A stretch of 64,000 nt of DNA from NCBI GenBank assembly GCA_022496185.1, contig WTXG01000001.1, forward strand, positions 1,612,001 to 1,676,000. The letters run 5' to 3'. Position 1 is the stretch's first letter; each line of letters opens with the position of its first letter. Positions 58,676-64,000 of this stretch are shown here, piece after piece. The notes beneath the pieces were generated by a model. It ran no database searches. It saw only the letters and a program-made list of their open reading frames with translations, and was not told the origin of the DNA. Both the position numbers and the translations under genes were made by a program. The DNA is from Multifurca ochricompacta. Lineage: Eukaryota > Basidiomycota > Agaricomycetes > Russulales > Russulaceae.

Positions 58676-60803
58676 TTATGTAACAACCTCCCCGAGTAAT
58701 GCAAACATCCTCCGCACTGGCTTTTCATCGTCTGCGTCTGAAGATGAAATGCTTTCACTTTTCTCTCCTTCTGTGTCATCCCCAGTCTGTCCTTCGCTAT
58801 CATCTCCATCCTCATCATCATACAAGTCATCCTTCGACGGTATCCAAATACCGTAACCAGGGTTTGCATCTGCATCGGGTAGCTGAGACTCATCATATTC
58901 AGGGGGCCAGAACGCCCACTTAATCTTCCCCTCCGCAAGGAGACGCAGGACTTGACATTGGTCATTACGCGGACGAAATCAATGGCAATGGCTCGCTTAC
59001 TTGCATTCCCCGCACGATTGACATCCGGGCGGCCTGCCTTGGCAGTGACCCATCCCCGCTTCTCCGCATAAGCGGTCATGATATCCATTGCTGTCCAGAT
59101 AATTTCTTGTCTTGGGAGATCTCCGGTACGCGGCGGGCCTTCCCGCCATGTACGCTTGTCTACTGGAGGAGGCGAAGAAGCTGATGGATGCACCAACCCA
59201 AGAATGCTTTCGAGAGGGAGAAGTTGTGCCACAAAGGAAATGCATAGAGGAATTGCGGGCATGCGCGCTATTGGCAAAATACCGCCAAGGACCTACACTT
59301 ACTAATTACCGCCCGCCGACAAGGTTTAGGTTCATGGTCCCACCTGCATCTCCATTGGAACAAGATCCGGTAGGACGAGGCCAGGACAGTCTACCAGGCG
59401 GATGTCCGAAGACCAGAATAGTGTTTGAAAGTGCTTTGTCTGGGATTAAGCATTTTCCTTAGATCAGGCATGCAAAAGGTACTGTAAAGTGCAAATGACC
59501 TTTCCAGGGGTCCTGGATGCCCTGACCCGTGTTGTGTTAAACAACGCGTTTAGCAAAGAAGATTTACCGACGTTTGGCTGACCTAGAGTGTTGAACACTG
59601 TTACACGATCGCATGAGACAGACAAGGGTCGTACCGATGAGCCCAATAGTCAAGGGATCTGCTTCTGTCTCCTTGTGGCTAGCAGCGGTGATATCAGATT
59701 CCTTCCCGGCCAGTTTAGCGCGTGATGCTGGACCCGAGTGCAGCACTCCATCCCAATCCACCTCAACTCTGACGCTTGGTCTCCAGTTCTTCACTTTCTC
59801 TGGGTCGTCTCTAATTTTTTCCGGTGGCCGTAACATGTCCTGATGAACCTCCTTCAACGCCAAAACAAGTTGCTCCTTGAAGGTTCGCGGTATATGAGGA
59901 TCATACCTTAGTTGACGCGTGGTTCCTCCCTGACCCCCGGGGTTGGGTGCCTTTTCTACGTAAGATTCAACCATAACAACCTTGGCGAAGGAATATTTCA
60001 GGCGTAAATAAGTAGCCCACGCCTCCGCTCGATGCGGACCAGAGATATCGACCTTTGTGAGAACTAAAATTATCCGGTGGCGTGGCAGGGAGAGAAATTT
60101 TACGAGAGATGGCGAGAGGTGGAGCAGCGGACAACGAGAGTCTAAAAGAACCAGAAGGATCTGAGAGACTTCAGTGACACGCCACCTGGCCAGTCAACAA
60201 TAAGGGACACTGTGGCCGTTGTTTGTTGATAGATACGTACAGCTGTCGCCAAACTTCTAAATTTCTTTCAAAGATGGACGGGGATAAGGGCATAGTATTG
60301 TGATCCAGCCGTTCTAAAGATTGCTGCTTTTCTGCCACTGCCGCACTTACCCACTCTTCGACGAGTGCATCCGATTTTTCAAGCCACTTGGTGAATAGAC
60401 CCGCTTCATTCTTTTCAACCTCTTTCTTTGACATTTCGTACCTCCATCTAGGCCTACACATGCATACTATCTGAGCACGCATCTGTGACTCCTGTTCGGA
60501 TGGGATCCTTCCACTATGTAAAGCCCATATAGCAGCAGCGCGGCGGATAGGACGAGGTAATGGCACACTCGCAGCAATCGCTTTGCCTTGTTCGAGCAGC
60601 GCAGAGGGGATGCGAATAAAGGAGGACTCGAGTCCTAGTTGACGTTGCGTCGAGATCACCGCTCGTGAATTGGATAAGCCTGAGCCTGCTGGAGGTGGAT
60701 TGCTCTTGTCATGAACCGAATCGATATCTCCACGCTTACGAGCGCGTTTTGCTTGAATCTGGGCTTTATGTTGTTTGCCTGACACAGGCTTTTTACGGTG
60801 CAT
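58676..60803 (-). CDS. GNL1: circularly permuted GTPase GNL1 (MMR1/HSR1 family)
   Basis: YlqF/YawG-type GTPase whose motifs run G4-G5-G1-G2-G3. It starts MHRKKPVSGKQHKAQIQAKR at 60803, a basic N terminus as in GNL1. G4 is ILVLTKVDISGPHRAEAW (about 60050). An intron then joins the exon ending in ADPLTIGLI to the G1 motif GQPNVGKSSLLNALF. G2 is RASRTPGK joined to TKHFQTLFW, and G3 is RLVDCPGLVLPDLVPMEMQ. The C-terminal part has ILPIARMPAIPLCISF, PPVDKRTWREG and TAKAGRPDVNRAGNA. An intron joins this to VLRLLAEGKIKWAFWPPEY, and an acidic tail ends RRMFALLGEVVT at 58676. Probably acts in ribosome maturation by analogy with the family. Confidence 0.92.
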
Positions 60804-60994
60804 GTTGCAGGTTGCAGAGCAGAAGTAACAAGAAAAGAGGCTGAGATAGGTTAGCTTTGATTTATAAGCATCGGCTTCAATCATAATCGGCTTCAATCAT
60901 AATAATCATGCCTTAGTGCACGCATGACAGTTGAATAATTGCACATTTTGCGCGGTAATTATGTCCCCAACCTCCTCTCCTGCTCGGCTCTATT

Positions 60995-62323
60995 ATGACG
61001 GTGTCAAAAAAACGCGTTGTGATCGTCGGAGGCGGTTGCGCTGGCATCCAGCTATGTTCAGCGCTGGTCAAAAAAAAGAAACTCAACCCGCAAGTATACA
61101 CTCTAACTTTGATCACGGCGCGACCATTTTTTGTCCATCTCCCTGCTACCATACGTACTACCACCACCGGTGAAGGTTCACTCGAAGAACGGATCTTTAT
61201 CCCTTACTCCAACCTGTTCAAGGATGACCTTGGCGAGGTCAAGATCGGCCGCGTGAAGAGTATCCAGGGTCGCAAGACGGGCGGAGGACAACTCGTCCTT
61301 CTGGATGGGAGCTCGTCCACTACGATGTCCTCGTGCTGGCGCCTGGGAACACTTGGTCTGGGCCGATTGACATTCCCGATGACCACGAAGGAGCGCTTAA
61401 ACACGTTCAAGAATGGCGCCAGAAGTTCGAGCATGCAAAAAGCATCGTGATTGTCGGCGGAGGAATTACTGGTGTTGGTAAGTCCGTGTTTTCCCATACT
61501 TTGAGCGCCAGTTGGCAGCTGAAGAATGACCTTTAGAGTTTGCCGGCGAAATAAGGGATTTCCATCCCAAGACAGACGTCACTCTCGTGCACCCCCGCAC
61601 TCAACTTCTCAACGAAGCGTACCCAGATAAATTTCGTAAACGGGTGCATGATGACATTGCCTTCCGTGGTGTTGGTGTCGTCTGGAACGATTATATTGAC
61701 AACCTGGCTTCTGTGAATGGTAGCGTTACTACCCGTAGCGGACACACAATCCAGGGTGATTTAGTCGTAAGTGTGTTCCAAATATGTTACAAGTCTATCC
61801 CACACTTCCGCAGCTCCCTTGTTACGGTGGACGTCCTGCAACGGACTTTGTCTCCGCACTGGATCCAGCTGCATTGGACGATCACGGTTACATTCGTGTG
61901 AAACCCACACTCGAGTTGATCTCTTTCCTCGGTATCTTCGCCATGGGAGACGCAATCTCGTGGCCTGAGGTTAAGAATGTTATAAGGGCACGGGCACATG
62001 CGGATATCGTTGCCTCCAACATAATTGCCTATCTCAACAATTCTGCTGCGCTGACATATAAGGGCAAAATCGAGATGGTTGTTGTCACAAACGGACGGGT
62101 GAGGGTGTTCCATGCCTTAATTTCTAAGCGCTCTGTTCCGCTCCGCTCACTTCATAATTCATACTTTCGACCGTCGGTCGTTTCCTTTGCACGACAGACT
62201 CACGGAGTGTCCTTTTTTGGCGTGCTGTGGGGTATCGTGCTTGGTAATTGGTTCTCTGCTCTAGTGAAAGGTCGGGAGTTATTGGTCACAGCTACCAGGC
62301 GAGACCTTGGTTTCAAGTCATAG
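60995..62323 (+). CDS. AIF/FSP1-like FAD-NAD(P)H oxidoreductase
   Basis: Pyridine-nucleotide disulphide oxidoreductase fold, AIFM2/FSP1 or AMID-like. It starts MTVSKKRVVIVGGGCAGIQL (60995) with the FAD-binding GXGXXG. Next is VHLPATIRTTTTGEGS, then YDVLVLAPGNTWSGPIDIP, and the second Rossmann motif IVIVGGGITGVEFAGEI split by an intron at about 61474. Further on are VTLVHPRTQLLNEAYPDKF, GVGVVWNDYIDNL and GIFAMGDAISWPEVK (the FAD-contacting GD motif). It ends with a hydrophobic segment, FFGVLWGIVLGNWFSAL, and RRDLGFKS. One frame change at the G run 61307-61309 is mended by one more G (DG-ELVHYDVLVLAPG). Divergent from GNL1, 191 nt apart. Confidence 0.88.
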
Positions 62324-62422
62324 CCTAGGCCAGACCAAGGGATACAGCATTACACTACAGTTATCTGACAAGGTTGTGATTAATTGATATTAATACAAAA
62401 AATTTGTGGCGTTCTGAAATTG

Positions 62423-64000
62423 ATGTTGTGAGTGCCGTTGCTATTGTATGAAGCCTTGGTTATCGTCAACCGGTGACCTGACCCATCTCCGCTTCCCTCT
62501 CCGTCTTCCTCTTTCCCCTTCTTTTTAAAATCTTCTCATCTTTCTCTCGTCTTTTCAGCCTTCCCTATGCCACACCAGAGCCGTCCTCACTCACTTTGAC
62601 TTCCTATGAGTGCTCGTTCTGCCCCCCTCCCACTGAACCCCGTCGCAAAGAGAATCAGTTTGTGGACAAGCATGGCCACAAACACCACAATTACCCCCCA
62701 GGAAAGGCACCGTATCCAATTTCCTACGACAGAGACATCCTTGACAGGTGAATCACTACCGAGACAACCTGTTCTCATCCCTCATCATCCGAGTGCTTCC
62801 TTGCTAGCGATGCTACAGATCATCACTTATGGAGAAGCCTTTTTGACGGACGGCCGACGATGATGGTCACACCCAATTATCCACCGCGGCGAGTTTTGGA
62901 TTTGGGGTGTGGGGTTCGTGTTTCCTCATGGGGTTATTTGACCCATCCTGATGAGCAACACAGGTCGGCATGTGGACCATTGACGCCGCGCGCAAGTGGC
63001 CCGACACAACATTCGTTGGCTTTGATATTGTCAATGTCCAGTTCCCTCTCGGCCATCTAGAGCCGCACGTAGCCCGCAGGATAAATTGGGAGCATGGCAA
63101 TTTGTGAGTCGGGCATGTTAAATGGCGCCACCAATGTCTCATCGCCGAATAAATTAGCCTGTCCACTAAATTACCATTTGAGGACGATACTTTTGACCAT
63201 GTGCATATTATGCATGTCTCCAAAGGTGTTCCAGAACACAAGGTAAAATCAGACCAATCTCTCAGATAGTCACATCAGCTCATTTTTATATATTAATATG
63301 ATATAGTGGAGCTCCCTCTTTGAGGTACTTTTCCTAAACCATGGGAGTTAACCCACATACTCAAGTCTCAACGCGTTGCAGGAAGTACGTAGAGTGATGC
63401 AACCTGACGGATTTGTCGAAATCACTGAAGAGGGTGCGAGGGCTAATAAATATATGTGTATTCGACATCGCTGATTGGTACACAGACATCATATTCCCTG
63501 TACTTCCGCGGTGGTTCACCGAGCCACTCAGAGCAAATGACCCATCTGGTGGCGTTCGCTCAAATTCCAGTGACTCGTCTCCTCTTGCATTGCCCTCTCC
63601 ACCTCTAACGCCAGTTGAGAAAGTTCCTCACGAGCATGTTCTACTAGAATACCTGTTCAACTCGGTGTTCGAAAGTCGATTCATAAATATGAAACCGACA
63701 GGTTGGTTTTAGGTCTTTCAAGGGTGAGGATGTGAGCTAACTTCAGATGGCGTCAGTTGTTGTTCTGGGATATTTTACCCCCTTCTTTTCGCGATGCCTT
63801 AGTGCACCCTCACTTAATTTTTCTGTGCCCTTTCTTGCTCCACTTCCTCCACTGCCCGAGGCCACGAGACCAACCACGCAATATTTTGGGAACTTTGACC
63901 CAACATCCAGTATACCCGACGTCCCATCATATCCGAATACCCGCCCATCACCTTATTCAAGAACAGTAAGCCGCTCATCATCATCGCTTTCCCTCCCTTC
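62423..64000 (+). CDS. SAM-dependent methyltransferase (3' end outside window)
   Basis: Class I methyltransferase of a family common in basidiomycetes. The tentative first exon ATG-TT (62423) has a strong GTGAGT donor and joins in phase at 62560 to LPYATPEPSSLTLTSYECSF. The coding frame then gives NYPPGKAPYPISYDRDILD. After an intron comes DATDHHLWRSLFDGRPTMM, then motif I as RRVLDLGCG joined to VGMWTIDAARKWPDTTFVGF. Next are LPFEDDTFDHVHIMHVSKGV, WSSLFEEVRRVMQPDGFVEI and IIFPVLPRWFTEPLR. After an intron, LNFSVPFLAPLPPLPEATRP runs past the end. At least seven exons. The substrate is unknown; the start could differ. Confidence 0.82.

Noticed and set aside
62606..62863. ATG at 62606 as start of the methyltransferase
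   Set aside because: Its frame (MSARSAPLPLNP) differs from the conserved frame YECSFCPPPTEPRRK that leads into the methyltransferase domain.
1..64000. Transposons, terminal repeats, CRISPR arrays, viral or bacterial insertions
   Set aside because: No transposase, reverse transcriptase or integrase motifs and no long direct or inverted repeats were seen; all repeats are short microsatellites.

Overview
The window is nuclear DNA from a filamentous basidiomycete, most likely an Agaricomycete. The genes are densely packed on both strands and broken by many short introns (about 48-65 nt, GT..AG, with two probable GC..AG cases). The set includes families typical of mushroom-forming fungi: a class IV chitin synthase, a DUF6533-type membrane protein, a plant basic-secretory-protein-like peptidase and Zn2Cys6 regulators. 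No prokaryotic operon, mobile element, CRISPR array or viral gene is visible. I cannot name the species.

Layout. 0.2-9.8 kb (all minus strand): chaperonin CCT7, mannosyltransferase ALG9, class IV chitin synthase. 10.3 kb: tRNA-Leu(AAG). 10.5-13.4 kb: a small Zn2Cys6 protein, a bHLH factor divergent from it, and a BSP-type peptidase. 13.5-19.4 kb: FCP1 CTD phosphatase divergent from the PP2A scaffold TPD3. 19.9-27.3 kb: a large Zn2Cys6 regulator, a DUF6533 membrane protein and a tail-anchored thioredoxin. 27.6-33.5 kb: nucleoporin POM152 convergent with pyrophosphatase IPP1. 33.7-38.5 kb: a GCP4-type gamma-tubulin complex subunit divergent from a TBC RabGAP. 39.3-43.8 kb: RRP1, 5-hydroxyisourate hydrolase, UBC12 and a 2OG-Fe(II) oxygenase, in two divergent pairs. 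44.0-52.6 kb: aminodeoxychorismate synthase, TTI1, dCMP deaminase and the RNase P/MRP subunit POP3. 53.3-55.3 kb: remains of an arrestin-domain gene. 55.5-64 kb: VTA1, an unknown coiled-coil protein, the GNL1 GTPase, an AIF/FSP1-like oxidoreductase and a methyltransferase cut by the window edge.

Most genes are unrelated housekeeping functions: protein folding, glycosylation, wall synthesis, transcription, ribosome and tRNA processing, folate and nucleotide synthesis, endosomal sorting. They share promoters in closely spaced divergent pairs, but I see no metabolic cluster and nothing that looks like an undescribed system. The most useful observations concern sequence quality and gene structure. 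Six otherwise well-conserved genes carry about eleven apparent one-base frameshifts. Most of them lie in short homopolymers and restore the expected protein if the run is one base longer, which suggests assembly error. The arrestin-like gene is different: it carries several stops and frameshifts and looks truly decayed. All protein identifications come from reading translations against remembered families; no database search was run.
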